Below, one piece after another: positions 46,772 through 55,543 of a stretch of DNA of 64,000 nucleotides. The DNA comes from Limnoglobus roseus (GTDB lineage Bacteria > Planctomycetota > Planctomycetia > Gemmatales > Gemmataceae). Within the stretch, counting starts at the first letter, position 1, and each line of letters opens with the position of its first letter. The stretch is from NCBI RefSeq assembly GCF_008254045.1, contig NZ_CP042425.1, forward strand, positions 6,448,001 to 6,512,000, in the 5' to 3' direction. The position numbers were made by a program, and so were the translations under genes. A model generated the notes under the pieces. It did not search any database. It saw only the letters and a program-made list of their open reading frames with translations, and had not been told where the DNA came from.

Positions 46772-47125
46772 GTGAGTTTCAAAACGAGCTTCCTGGCCGC
46801 GATCGCGGCCCCCCGGTTCAAGGACGCGGACACCCCGTGGGGCCGGGTCCGCGTCCTGGCCCTCACGGGCGACGCCTACGACAAGTACGCGGCCGCCCGG
46901 GCGAAGACCAAGTCCGTTACCCGCGGGAACGCCCTGTTCGTGGTCGCGACCGTGGTCGCCCCGGAGACGAACAAGCCGGTCTTCACCGAGGACGACGTGG
47001 ACGACCTGTGCGACGGGAACACGTCCGCCGTCCTGGCCCTCGCCGAACTGGCCACGTCGGTGAATGCGGAGGACGAGTTCCAGGACGCGGCGGGAAACGC
47101 GATGACCGCCGGCACGACTGGCTGA
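46772..47125 (+). CDS. Small phage-tail-type protein (putative tail assembly/tube accessory)
   Basis: 117 residues from GTG 46772 (GGAGAG upstream). It reads MSFKTSFLAAIAAPRF, WGRVRVLALTGDAYDKY, FVVATVVAPETNKPVFTEDD and LAELATSVNAEDEF. The position two genes before a tape-measure gene, the size, and the Glu/Asp-rich VFTEDDVDDL motif fit tail assembly chaperones of siphophages. The next small frame is in the -1 register, as in the frameshifted G/GT chaperones, but no slippery heptamer is seen. Family assignment is from context. Confidence 0.6.
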   Translation: MSFKTSFLAAIAAPRFKDADTPWGRVRVLALTGDAYDKYAAARAKTKSVTRGNALFVVATVVAPETNKPVFTEDDVDDLCDGNTSAVLALAELATSVNAEDEFQDAAGNAMTAGTTG

Positions 47126-47127
47126 AA

Positions 47128-47211
47128 ATGTGCCGGCGGTTCCGACTGCCCGAAGACGTCCTCAAGCCGCTGATGACCGAGGCCGAGTTCCGCGCCCACC
47201 TGGGGGCGTGA
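47128..47211 (+). CDS. Very short phage-tail ORF
   Basis: 27 residues (CRRFRLPEDVLKPLMTEAEF), starting three bases after the previous stop and overlapping the next start by GTGA. It is either a tiny translationally coupled protein or the -1 frameshift extension of the preceding chaperone-like gene. The upstream gene lacks an obvious shift site. Confidence 0.4.
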   Translation: MCRRFRLPEDVLKPLMTEAEFRAHLGA

Positions 47212-47459
47212 ACCGGCTCGACGATTCCGAAGACCGCCTCGTCCACCTGGCGACGGTGGCGGCGACGATCCTGAACTTGATCGCGAGTTCGTCGCTCGTG
47301 TGCGGGAAGCCGCCCTTCGACGCGGACGAAATCACGCCGTGGGCCAAGAGAGGGCGGCGATCGGCCCCGGCCGGCGAGCAAGCGATGACTGACGAGGAGT
47401 ACGCGGCGGCCGTGCAACAGCGGCTGGCGCAACACGCGAACGCAAGGGTCCGAGAATGA
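47208..47459 (+). CDS. Small protein of the phage-tail cluster
   Basis: 83 residues from GTG 47208, overlapping the previous stop (GTGA) and overlapping the next start by four bases (ATGA). SEDRLVHLATVAATILNLIA and MTDEEYAAAVQQRLAQHANA are the main features. I do not recognise the family. The tight overlaps on both sides show it belongs to the tail operon. Confidence 0.6.
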   Translation: MNRLDDSEDRLVHLATVAATILNLIASSSLVCGKPPFDADEITPWAKRGRRSAPAGEQAMTDEEYAAAVQQRLAQHANARVRE

Positions 47460-49222
47460 GCCGCGTCAACGTCGGAACCGTCGCCATCAAGGCCATCGTG
47501 GACGCCGAGGGCGTTGACACGGGCACGGACAAGTTCGCGAAGGAAGTCGGCAAACTGCCGAAGGTCGCGACCGACGCCGAGGCGAAGTTGGACCGCCTCA
47601 CCAAGTCGTTCAACGACGTGAGCCGGGCCGCGAAGCTGGCCAAGGACGCGACCGGCCAGTTCTCCGGTTCCACCCTCAAATCGGTGCCGGGCGGGGCGGC
47701 CGCGGCCAACTTCCTCCGCAACGCGGGCGGCCGGTTCGGGGCCGGTCTCGGCCCTGACCTCGGCATCCTCGCCGGCGCGAAGCAGGAGGCCAAGGACTTC
47801 CAGAAGGCCGAGAGGATCTTCGACGACATCCGCAAGCGGGAGCAGAAGCTCTTCCGCGGCGTCAACGCCACGTTCGGCGTCCTCGACCCGGGCAAGTCCA
47901 CGTTCCAGGAGCTGGCCGCGCGGAGCGAAGAGCGCGAGCGGCGGCGGGTGGCCCGCGAAAAGGTCTTGACCGCGGACTCGTTCAACCTCCTCGACGACGT
48001 GCCCAAGCCCGGGCAGCCGGCCGCGTTCGGCTCGTCGGACGCTTCCAAGCGGTCTCGCATCGCCTTCTCCCTCGCCGAGCAGCGGCGGAAGGAAGAGGAG
48101 AAGGCCGCGGCGACCACGCAGGCGTCGGCCAACCAGCGTCGCCAGGAAGCCGAATCCCAAGCCCAACGCCGGTCGCGCGTCGCCGGGTCCTTGGCCAACC
48201 AGAAACGGACGGAGGCCGAGGATCAGGCCCAACGTCGGTCGCGGATTGCCTTCTCCCTCGCCGAGCAGCGGCGGAAGGAGGAGGAGAAACAGCGCGCGGA
48301 AGAGGCCGAGCGGCGGGCGAACAGTCCGTTCGCCCGCGCCCAGCGCGGGGCCGGCGGACTCGTGTCGCCGTTGTTCAGTACGACGGTCGGCACGTTCCTC
48401 GGCACCGGGTTGAGCCGGATCGCCGGGACGGTGGCCGGGGCCGCGGGCCAACTCGTGTCCACCGGGTTGCACACCTTCGAGTCGGCCGCCCTGAAGGCGG
48501 TGCAAGAGGGGATCAAGCGGGAGGACGCGGAAGTCTCGTTCGGCGCGCTGCTCGGGTCGTCGAAGCGGGGTAAGGCCCTCGTCGGCGACGTGACCGACCT
48601 CGCCCTCAAAACGCCGTTCTCGTCGTCGGAACTGCTCGACCAGTCGAAGTTGCTGCTGTCGTACGGCGTGGCGGCCGGCGACCTGACGAAGACCCTCGGC
48701 CGGTTGGGCGACGTGGCCAGCGGGGCGGGCGTGGACCTCGGCCGGCTGTCGCTGGCCTACGGGCAGGTGATCGCCAAGGGCCGGTTGCAGGGCGGGGAGA
48801 TTCGGCAGTTCACGGAAGCCGGCGTCGGCGTGCGGGACTTCGCGAACGCCTACAACGATCAGACCGGCAAGCGGGTCGGCGTGAACACCTTCCTCGGCCT
48901 GTCCGAACAGGGGCAGGTGTCCGCGGCCGTCGTGGAGAAGGCCTTCGAGAAGATGACCAGCGCCGGCGGGCGGTTCTTCGGCCTGATGGACGACAAGAGC
49001 CGCACGTTCGGCGGCCGGTTGCAGGCGCTGCGGGAGTCGGCAGACGTGTTCGCCGGGAAGGTCGGTAAGTCGTTCATCGACAACACCGGCGTCGGCAACT
49101 TCCTGGACCGCGTGACCGGGAAGATTCAGAAGTTCGACGCGGGCGGCGTGGACAACTTCTTCCGCGGCGCGGACCGCACGAGAGCATCGCGCTGCAGAGC
49201 AACAGCGCCGAAGGGGGCGTGA
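47456..49222 (+). CDS. Phage tail tape-measure protein, C-terminally truncated
   Basis: 588 residues. The N-terminal ~320 residues are coiled-coil-rich with three copies of an Arg/Glu repeat (RSRIAFSLAEQRRKEEEK). A tape-measure core follows (ALLGSSKRGKALVGDVTDLA, TPFSSSELLDQSKLLLSYGV, GRLSLAYGQVIAKGRLQGGE, IRQFTEAGVGVRDF). After FDAGGVDNFFRGADR the frame turns into TRASRCRATAPKGA and stops, while the adjacent frame reads ESIALQSNSAEGGV directly into the next small gene. This suggests an internal deletion joined two tail genes. No transmembrane/lysozyme tail and no downstream tail genes remain. Remnant rather than active prophage. Confidence 0.75.
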   Translation: MSRVNVGTVAIKAIVDAEGVDTGTDKFAKEVGKLPKVATDAEAKLDRLTKSFNDVSRAAKLAKDATGQFSGSTLKSVPGGAAAANFLRNAGGRFGAGLGPDLGILAGAKQEAKDFQKAERIFDDIRKREQKLFRGVNATFGVLDPGKSTFQELAARSEERERRRVAREKVLTADSFNLLDDVPKPGQPAAFGSSDASKRSRIAFSLAEQRRKEEEKAAATTQASANQRRQEAESQAQRRSRVAGSLANQKRTEAEDQAQRRSRIAFSLAEQRRKEEEKQRAEEAERRANSPFARAQRGAGGLVSPLFSTTVGTFLGTGLSRIAGTVAGAAGQLVSTGLHTFESAALKAVQEGIKREDAEVSFGALLGSSKRGKALVGDVTDLALKTPFSSSELLDQSKLLLSYGVAAGDLTKTLGRLGDVASGAGVDLGRLSLAYGQVIAKGRLQGGEIRQFTEAGVGVRDFANAYNDQTGKRVGVNTFLGLSEQGQVSAAVVEKAFEKMTSAGGRFFGLMDDKSRTFGGRLQALRESADVFAGKVGKSFIDNTGVGNFLDRVTGKIQKFDAGGVDNFFRGADRTRASRCRATAPKGA

Positions 49223-49377
49223 TGTACAGCGACGACGAACTCCGCTTCCTTCGGGCGGTCGATGCGTACAAGGCGAAGAACAGGGTGAAGTTCCCGACGG
49301 CCGTGGACCTGCTCCGCGTGGCCGTGTCGATCGGCTACCGCCTGCCCGACGAAACGTCCCTTGTGGGCGGCGTGTGA
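49222..49377 (+). CDS. Small conserved-looking protein, 51 aa
   Basis: ATG 49222 overlaps the tape-measure stop (TGATG), with GGGGG just upstream. The product YSDDELRFLRAVDAYKAKNR, FPTAVDLLRVAVSIGYRLPD is a helical mini-protein of a type often repeated in planctomycete genomes. Function unknown; its coding frame extends upstream into the deletion scar, so the present start may be secondary. Confidence 0.55.
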   Translation: MYSDDELRFLRAVDAYKAKNRVKFPTAVDLLRVAVSIGYRLPDETSLVGGV

Positions 49378-49557
49378 GGTGCCAGCCGGTCGTCCACGTT
49401 TCGCAGTGCGGAGATTCAGACCCACACGGCGGGCATGATGAACGCCCGTCACCGAGTATGGCAACTACGCGCAGGCCCTGTGTGCCACGTGGTCGCCTTC
49501 CTGCTGGTGGACGAATATCGGTCCATCCCGGCGAACAACGTCCTCAAGAATCGATCC

Positions 49558-52239
49558 TCACTTGGCCGGTTTGGTCTCACCTCCGTCCCAGGTGATCTTG
49601 CACTTCGGCAGGACAGTGGCGAGTTTCCGGACCGCGCCCATCGTGATACCCGTGGCCTTACGCAAATCGAGTTCTTTCAGATCCTGACACCCGGCCAACA
49701 CCTCCAGCCCCTTGTCCGTGACCCGCGTCCCGGCAAGGCTCACGACGCGGAGGTTCCTGGCGCGGGTGAATTGGGCCACCCCGTCGTCGCCGATCGAGGT
49801 TCCTTCCAGGAGAAGCCGCTTGACCCCGGTGCATCCCTGGAAGCAAGCCAAGCCGGCGTCAGTAACTTTGTCGCTCGCGCGGAAGTCCACCCCGCTCACG
49901 ACGAACGGCACGCCGGGGAGGGCGTCGCGGTCGTTCATCCAAACAGGGGGGTCCTTGATCGACACCGCCCCGCCGACCGACAGCACGTAGTCCGCGGATC
50001 TGCGGTCGGCCGCGCCGACCGGCTCGATCGTGCCGCCGTCCCAGGCGATGCGGCATCGTGGCAGGCTGGCGGAGAGCCGGCGGACGCCCGCTTCGGTGAC
50101 GCCCGTCCCTACGACTTCGACGAGCCGCAGGTTCAGATGTCCCGTCAGTTCCGCCAACGCGGCGTCGGTAACGCCCTTGCAGTCGTTCAGGTAGATGGCC
50201 GACAAACTCACGTCCTTCAACTTCCTCAAGCCGTTCTCCGTCACGCCGGTCTTGCTGAGGTGGACCGCTTCCAGTCGGGGCAACTTTGCGACGTGGTCGA
50301 GAACCGCGTCCGACAGTTCCTTACCCGTTATGTCGATCGATTTCAGATTCTGGAATCGGACCAACGGCGCGAAGTCGGCGTCCTTCAACACCGTGTGAGT
50401 ACAGGCCAACCCGATCAGGCTCTTGGCGACCGGGGTTGTAGACAGTGCCTCCAACCCGTCCGCGGTCAGGCTACCCACCGGCGTGACGAGCGTTCGGACT
50501 TCCTGAACCTGACGAAACTTCTCTGCGAACGCTCGGTCGAACTTCAGATCCTCGTGGCCCATGACCTCCAATAGACCGAATGCGCCCGCCGGAAGGGGAT
50601 CGGCGAGATAGATGGACCGCTCCTCCCCGCCGATCGCGATTCGGATCGTTCCGCCGGCCTCGTGTACTAACTCCGCCACGGCACGATCGGCGTCCGCATT
50701 GCCCTTCGGCGTCGGGGCCAGCGGCTTTTCGGCCCTCGGAAGAGGAGCCGTGTTGGGCACCGGTTTCTGGACGGCGGTCGCTACGGCCGGCTTGTCCAAC
50801 CGCACCGCCACCGTCGTCTTTCCGTTCTTCGTGATCTCAAACTTGTCGGTGCTGAGTTTCAGCCCGTCCTTCTCGGCCACGGCGATCGTGTAGTCGCCGA
50901 TCGACAGTGCGATTTCGCGGTTCTTCGACTTGTCCACGATCACCGCGCCGTCCTTCTTGACGGTGATTTCCACGTCCGGGTCGCTCGCCTCAATGACGAG
51001 TGTGCCCTTCGGCGTGGTGACGGTGATGATCTGCGGGAGGACGGCGGCAACGCCCGCCAACAGCAGCAGTCCGAGGGCAACCAGTGGCCACTTCGGCGTC
51101 CTCCGGCGACGGGCAACGGGTGCCGCGGGCGATTCCGCCGAGTCTTCTTCGGTGGCGTCGAGGCGGGCAAAGTGATCGGCCCCCGGCGGAACGCGCGTGG
51201 CCGTGGGAAGCGATTCCAGCGGAAGGGGCTGCGCCGGCGGGGCCACGGTCTGGCCGAGTTCGATCTGCCGCAACTCCTCGGCCACCTTCGCCGCCGACGC
51301 CGGCCGGTCTGTCGGCTTCTTCGCGAGGAGTTGGTGGACGAGCTTTGCCAGCGGTTCCGGCACGGCCGGGTTGAGGTCGCGGATCGGGGGCGGTTCTTCG
51401 GTCAGTACGGCGGCCAACACGGCCGTCGCGGTGCTGCCGGTGAACGGGAGGCGGTTGGCGGACAGGCGGTAGAGGACGACGCCGAGGCTGTACAGGTCGG
51501 CCCGGAAGTCCACCGCCCCGCCCAACGCCTGTTCCGGGGCCATGTAGGACGGCGTGCCCATGATCGCCCCGGTCGCCGTCAGGTCGGCATCCGGGGCCGC
51601 CGCTTCCGTCGGCTTCGCGAGTCCGAAGTCGAGGATCTTCACCCGCCCCTTCGGTGCCTCCAGCCACAGGTTACCGGGCTTGACGTCGCGGTGGACGAGG
51701 CCGCGGGCGTGGGCGGCGGCGAGGCCGAGGGCCGTTTCCCGAACGACCCGTACCGCCTCCCGGATTTTCAGCCCGCCCTTCTCCTTCAAGTACACGTCGA
51801 GCGGCTTACCCTGGAGCAGTTGCATGGTCAAGTAGGTAACGCCGTCCCGCTCGTCGGCCTCGTAGACGGTGACGATGTTGTCGTGGGTGATCGAGGCGGC
51901 GGCGCGGGCTTCACGGAGGAAGCGGCGGCGAGAACTGGCGACGGCGGCGTACTGGGGGGGCATCACCTTGAGGGCGACCTTGCGGTGCAACCGCTCGTCG
52001 AAGGCGAGGTAGACGGCCCCCATGCCCCCGCGACCGAGTTCCTTGACGACGCGGTAGGGGCCGAGCGTGCCGATTTCCTCCGGCCGTTGGGGCGGGCCAA
52101 ACGCGGGGAGCGATTCGGGGACGTTAGGCGGAGCGGCGGCGGAAGGTTGGTGGGTTTCGTAGGCAGCACTGGTGGTGATCTCGGCGGGCGGATTCGCGGC
52201 GGGCCGGCCCGCGGCTGCCGTGTCGTTCGACTTCTGCAT
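49558..52239 (-). CDS. Membrane Ser/Thr kinase with PEGA-like and leucine-rich repeat C-terminus
   Basis: 893 residues from ATG 52239; an upstream ATG at 52344 lacks a ribosome site. After a Pro/Ala-rich ~65 residues comes a Hanks kinase (about 60-320: ELGRGGMGAVYLAFDE, VALKVM, LVHRDVKPGNLWL, DFG, GTPSYMAPEQ). One membrane span (~400-420, WPLVALGLLLLAGVAAVLP) is followed by a PEGA-like beta segment (TTPKGTLVIEASDPDVEITV), then ~350 residues of leucine-rich repeats in the cysteine/RNI style (KDADFAPLVRFQNLKSIDIT, VTDKGLEVLAGCQDLKEL). A sensor kinase with extracytoplasmic LRRs; ligand unknown. It ends next to the phage remnant. Confidence 0.88.
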   Translation of the reverse strand: MQKSNDTAAAGRPAANPPAEITTSAAYETHQPSAAAPPNVPESLPAFGPPQRPEEIGTLGPYRVVKELGRGGMGAVYLAFDERLHRKVALKVMPPQYAAVASSRRRFLREARAAASITHDNIVTVYEADERDGVTYLTMQLLQGKPLDVYLKEKGGLKIREAVRVVRETALGLAAAHARGLVHRDVKPGNLWLEAPKGRVKILDFGLAKPTEAAAPDADLTATGAIMGTPSYMAPEQALGGAVDFRADLYSLGVVLYRLSANRLPFTGSTATAVLAAVLTEEPPPIRDLNPAVPEPLAKLVHQLLAKKPTDRPASAAKVAEELRQIELGQTVAPPAQPLPLESLPTATRVPPGADHFARLDATEEDSAESPAAPVARRRRTPKWPLVALGLLLLAGVAAVLPQIITVTTPKGTLVIEASDPDVEITVKKDGAVIVDKSKNREIALSIGDYTIAVAEKDGLKLSTDKFEITKNGKTTVAVRLDKPAVATAVQKPVPNTAPLPRAEKPLAPTPKGNADADRAVAELVHEAGGTIRIAIGGEERSIYLADPLPAGAFGLLEVMGHEDLKFDRAFAEKFRQVQEVRTLVTPVGSLTADGLEALSTTPVAKSLIGLACTHTVLKDADFAPLVRFQNLKSIDITGKELSDAVLDHVAKLPRLEAVHLSKTGVTENGLRKLKDVSLSAIYLNDCKGVTDAALAELTGHLNLRLVEVVGTGVTEAGVRRLSASLPRCRIAWDGGTIEPVGAADRRSADYVLSVGGAVSIKDPPVWMNDRDALPGVPFVVSGVDFRASDKVTDAGLACFQGCTGVKRLLLEGTSIGDDGVAQFTRARNLRVVSLAGTRVTDKGLEVLAGCQDLKELDLRKATGITMGAVRKLATVLPKCKITWDGGETKPAK

Positions 52240-52723
52240 TTCGGCAACACTCTCGTGAAAAGGGGAGATTGTACCGCCCGGCGTGGCGGCGAGCGAGCCG
52301 AAATGTGACCGTGTCGGGCGGGGTCCGCCCGACACGTGGCTCATGATCTGCGCATCATTCTCGACGTGGTGGACCCGATCCCCTTGCGTACCGTGACATT
52401 CTCCCCAGCCGGGATCATCCTCACTGTCATCGGCCTCTTCCCGGAATCATCGTCACTGTCATCGGCCTCTTCAAAGTCCATCTACACCGACCGCGCCTTC
52501 GACCGGATGCCGATCCAGGGCGGCGCTGCAGGACGCCGGGTGCGAGGACGAGGCGATTCTGGGGCACTGCCGGGGCGACGGGCCGCACGTCCGCGGGTGC
52601 TGGGTCGTCGACGGCGTGCTCGGGAAGGGGTGACGCGGAACAGGAATTGCTGTCCTCCCGTTCCGTACAATCACCCTCCGTCGCCCCGGGCAGCATCCTC
52701 CCGCTCTCCCGCGACCCTCTCCC
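52240..52723. pseudogene. Relic of a TIGR02996-type protein with a short duplication
   Basis: From ~52483 a frame reads IYTDRAFDRMPI, shifts, and continues ALQDAGCEDEAILGHCRGDG with HVRGCWVVDGVLGKG and a TGA at 52631-52633. This is the C-terminal signature common to many planctomycete proteins carrying the TIGR02996 domain; the N-terminal parts are gone. Just before it, TCACTGTCATCGGCCTCTTC occurs twice (52421-52440 and 52453-52472) within a longer imperfect ~30-base duplication. No gene in the rest of the gap. Confidence 0.55.
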
Positions 52724-53161
52724 ATGATGAACGCCATTGACACCACGCTCTCCGTCCTCGTCGCCGACGACCACGCCGACGCGGCCGACTCCCTCGCCCA
52801 GATCATCGCCCTCCGCGGCCACCGCCCCCGGGTCGCCCGCAACGGCCGGGACGCCCTCCGCCTCGCCGCCGAGGCCCCGCCGGATCTGGCCATCCTCGAC
52901 TTGATGATGCCCGACGTGGACGGGTGGGCCGTCGCCCGGCGGTTGAACGCCACCGTCCGCCCGCCGGTGATCGCCGCCGTAACGGGACGGGACGGGCGGA
53001 CGAGCCGGAACCTGTCGAGCGGGGCCGGCATCCGGTTCCACTGCGTCAAGCCCGTGGACCCGGCCGTCATCCTGGACGTGCTCGACTGGGCGGTTCGGAT
53101 GAAGCAGTCGGCCGCGGTCGGGCGAACGGATTGCGCCGGCCGTTGCACAGAAACCTGCTGA
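52724..53161 (+). CDS. Single-domain response regulator (CheY-like receiver)
   Basis: 145 residues. A receiver domain is complete: acidic pair in LVADDHADAAD, phospho-acceptor Asp in LAILDLMMPDVDGW, Thr in AAVTGRDG and Lys in HCVKPVDPA. There is no output domain; the tail after residue ~125 is short and Cys-rich (TDCAGRCTETC). It likely relays phosphate from a histidine kinase encoded elsewhere. Two adjacent ATGs (52724, 52727) are equally possible starts. Confidence 0.88.
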   Translation: MMNAIDTTLSVLVADDHADAADSLAQIIALRGHRPRVARNGRDALRLAAEAPPDLAILDLMMPDVDGWAVARRLNATVRPPVIAAVTGRDGRTSRNLSSGAGIRFHCVKPVDPAVILDVLDWAVRMKQSAAVGRTDCAGRCTETC

Positions 53162-53293
53162 CCGCCTTCCCACTCAGCAACGCTGCCTCAAGACGTTCAG
53201 CACCTCTCACTCGGTTCTCAGTTGACCCCACTCGACCCCGGTACGTAAGCTCAGAACTATCTTGCCGGGGGATAATTGATGTGGAAGCAACTA

Positions 53294-54193
53294 GGCCGTG
53301 TTGACGAGCCGTGTTCGTTCGGGGTAAGAGTTTAGGTCGATCCCGACCATTCCGAGGCACGACGCCGTGCGGTACTTGCTCACGGACGACCACTGGGCCA
53401 TCCTCGAACCGCTCGTCGCCCAGGCCAAGCAGTTCACCGGCGGCCAGCCGCCACGCCTGTCCGACCGCATGTTCTTCGAGGCAATCCTGTACTGGGCCCG
53501 GACCGGCATCCCATGGCGGGATCTGCCGAGCGAGTTCGGGGCGTGGGACGCCGTGTACCACCGGTTCGGCCGGTGGGCCCGTTCGGGCAGCCTGCGGCGG
53601 CTGTTTGAACTGCTGACCGCCAACCCCGACCTGGGTGACGTCCGCCGCATCCTGGTCGACTCCACCGTCGTCCGCGCCCACCAGCATGCGGCCGGGGCAC
53701 GGCGGAAGAAAAAAAGATCGGGGCGGCACGAAGTGCTCGCCGTGAGGGTCTTGGCCGCAGCCGGGGCGGGCTGACCACCAAGGTTCTCGTGGCGGCCGTC
53801 GACGAGGGCACGGCCCTCGCCGTCGAAGTGTTGCCGGGCCAAGCCCACGACGCCCCGCGGTTGGAGCCGCTGCTCGACGCCACCATCGCTCGCGTGCCGC
53901 ACTTCGACGAGGCGGTGTGCGACAAGGGGTTCGATGGGGACGACCAGCGGCAGGCGTGCGTCGACCGGGACGTGTTCCCGAACATTCCCAGCCGGAGCAA
54001 CCGGGTCGAGCCCCAGCCGTTCCTGCCGGACGGGTATCGAGAGCGGAACAAGGTGGAGCGGCTGTTCGGCAAGGCCAAGCAGTTCCGCCGGTTCGCCACC
54101 CGGTACGAGAAGCGGAAGACGATGTTCCTCGGTGTGGTCCATTTGGTGTTCGGCGTCCTGCGACTACGGCGACTCAGGAACATCAACACGGCC
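53294..54193 (+). mobile_element. IS5-like insertion sequence, 0.9 kb
   Basis: Ends GGCCGTGTTGACGAGCC and GGCCGTGTTGATGTTCC (right, reverse complement) match at 13 of 17 positions, including the first 11; TA flanks both (53292-53293, 54194-54195). It holds two overlapping-register transposase frames. Different in sequence from the two IS5-like elements near 38000 and 40000. Confidence 0.85.
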
Positions 54194-54196
54194 TAA
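53367..54196 (+). CDS. IS5-family transposase made by -1 frameshift at an A7 run
   Basis: GTG 53367 (GAGG upstream) opens TDDHWAILEPLVAQAKQFTG, WARTGIPWRDLPSEFGAWDA and the first Asp in RILVDSTVVRAHQHAAG; the frame ends at 53774. At GAAGAAAAAAAGATC (A7, about 53705-53715) a -1 shift gives REGLGRSRGGLTTKVLVAAV and the rest: VCDKGFDGDD and RNKVERLFGKAKQFRRFATR with Asp and Glu, to TAA 54194-54196. Members of this group commonly use such a programmed shift, so this is probably a working two-frame transposase rather than a broken gene. The stop codon uses the flanking TA. Confidence 0.82.
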
Positions 54197-54277
54197 AACC
54201 CAGTTGACACCGGCACGGAACCGTGCCACATTTATCGCTCACGCCCCCCGCGTGAAGTTTCATTGATTTCCTGTTTC

Positions 54278-54302
54278 GCCCCGCCCCGTGCGGGGCTTTT
54301 TT
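54278..54302 (+). terminator. Rho-independent terminator
   Basis: GCCCCG...CGGGGC stem with a 7-base loop followed by six T. It lies between the IS5-like element and a small membrane-protein gene. Confidence 0.8.
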
Positions 54303-54340
54303 CGTTTGTGCGAACCCGCAGGAACGGGCATCATCCGCCG

Positions 54341-54529
54341 ATGCACGAACTGTTCAAAGAATCCAATCTGCACCACCTGCGGTCACTCGGCTACCATCTC
54401 ACGCACAAGGCTCGCGAGGACGGAGCCAACCCCGGCAAAGGCATGGCCATCGCAGGTGTGGCCACGATCCTGATCGGAGCAATCATGTTCAGCAAGGGCA
54501 TGAGCCAATCGCAGGGCAGGGGAAGATAA
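54341..54529 (+). CDS. Small single-span membrane protein, 62 aa
   Basis: ATG 54341. The N-terminus is soluble and His-rich (HELFKESNLHHLRSLGYHLT), followed by one membrane span (MAIAGVATILIGAIMFSKGM) and a short polar tail. No family recognised. It begins 38 bases after a terminator, so it should have its own promoter; the ribosome site is weak (AGGAA 16 bases away). Confidence 0.5.
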   Translation: MHELFKESNLHHLRSLGYHLTHKAREDGANPGKGMAIAGVATILIGAIMFSKGMSQSQGRGR

Positions 54530-54837
54530 GACACCCCACCAGCTCGCTCCGCTCAAGGATGGCGTTCAAAACCTGCCCCGTCACCGCCGCTCTGGCCGCT
54601 TCCTGGGGCATCTCCGCCATTTTACCGCTTCGCGGATTATGGCTCCGACACCCCATACAGCGACCGACGCGACGGGAAGGCAAAGGCAGGGCGAGAACTG
54701 CTCTGTGAAAGAAGCCAAAGGCCGGTTGTAACGATCCCAATCAGCGCCAACCCAAGCAATCCAGCGGCAGATTCTGGACTGGGAAGAGCCTGCGGGTTAG
54801 AGGATATGTAACGCCCTTATCCCTCTACGGTGCAGAC
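54530..54837. other. Intergenic with an unassigned minus-strand frame
   Basis: A minus-strand frame (about 54489-54740) contains KMAEMPQEAARAAVTGQVLN, which looks amphipathic, but it overlaps the small membrane gene, has no ribosome site and no known family. No other feature seen. Confidence 0.35.
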
Positions 54838-55227
54838 ATGGCCAAGAAGAAAGCTGTCGATTCGAGTGCTGAGGCCACTGCACAGGAAGCCGAAGCAACG
54901 ACCGGGAAATTGACCCAGCGAGAAGCCGTCGAGAAGGCACTCGCCGCGGGCATGGACACCCCGGCCGAAGGCGTGCCCTATGTGAAAGGGCAGTTCAACA
55001 TCACGCTCAGCAACCAAGCGTTTAGCACCATAAAGAGCAAGATCAAGAACGGCGGGAAGCCCGCCAAACGAACACCACGCGCCGCAACGGCACCGGCCGC
55101 AGCACGGTCTACTGCTGTGTCTGCTCCTGCTGGAGGACTCTCGCTCCACATTGATGCGATCAAGACTCTGGTCGAGACTCTCGGCGTCAACGAAGTCGTT
55201 AGCATCGCCCGACTGTTCGCGAAGTGA
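54838..55227 (+). CDS. Small basic protein, possibly nucleoid-associated
   Basis: 129 residues. The start MAKKKAVDSSAEATAQEAEA is a charged, disordered tail; residues ~25-60 (LTQREAVEKALAAGMDTPAE, VKGQFNITLSNQAFSTIKSK) may form a small fold; then comes a basic Ala/Pro linker and a helical C-terminus (HIDAIKTLVETLGVNEVVSI). The Lys/Ala composition suggests nucleic-acid or protein binding, but this is only composition. A terminator follows directly. Confidence 0.65.
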   Translation: MAKKKAVDSSAEATAQEAEATTGKLTQREAVEKALAAGMDTPAEGVPYVKGQFNITLSNQAFSTIKSKIKNGGKPAKRTPRAATAPAAARSTAVSAPAGGLSLHIDAIKTLVETLGVNEVVSIARLFAK

Positions 55228-55231
55228 AAGC

Positions 55232-55266
55232 AGCCCCGATCGCGCTTCGGCGTGGCCGGGGCTTTT
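55232..55266 (+). terminator. Rho-independent terminator
   Basis: AGCCCCG and CGGGGCT pair around an inner hairpin, followed by TTTTGTTG, five bases after the stop of the small basic protein. Confidence 0.78.
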
Positions 55267-55292
55267 GTTGATTTGGAGTGGGAGACGGGTCA

Positions 55293-55442
55293 TCAGTGCC
55301 GTTTGAAATACGCAACTTCCCGCTCATGCTTCTCAGCCGCCTCGCGAGACGAGAACGTGCCGAGGTTCCGCCGCTTACCGGTCTTTGGGTCCGTTTTGCG
55401 GGAGTACAGGCGGTACTCGCCTGATTTCAGTTTGCGGATCAT
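55293..55442 (-). CDS. Small basic protein, 49 aa
   Basis: ATG 55442 with AGGAG nine bases upstream, so this start is preferred over an in-frame codon at 55487. The product IRKLKSGEYRLYSRKTDPKT and NLGTFSSREAAEKHEREVAY resembles short integrase-arm-like or DUF-type beta-strand modules common in bacteria (three strands then a helix). It could bind DNA. No partner gene is adjacent. Confidence 0.65.
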   Translation of the reverse strand: MIRKLKSGEYRLYSRKTDPKTGKRRNLGTFSSREAAEKHEREVAYFKRH

Positions 55443-55543
55443 AATTTTCTCCTGCTGACGGGCAATCTGCGCATCACCGAGTTGCAACGCCCATGCCGGT
55501 GACGGAGCATAACCACCGCACTGAGAAGACGCCCCCGACCGGT

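Noticed and set aside
47101..47130. Programmed -1 frameshift joining the first two tail genes
   Set aside because: The register relation fits tail assembly chaperones, but no slippery heptamer is present around the stop, so the frames are listed separately.
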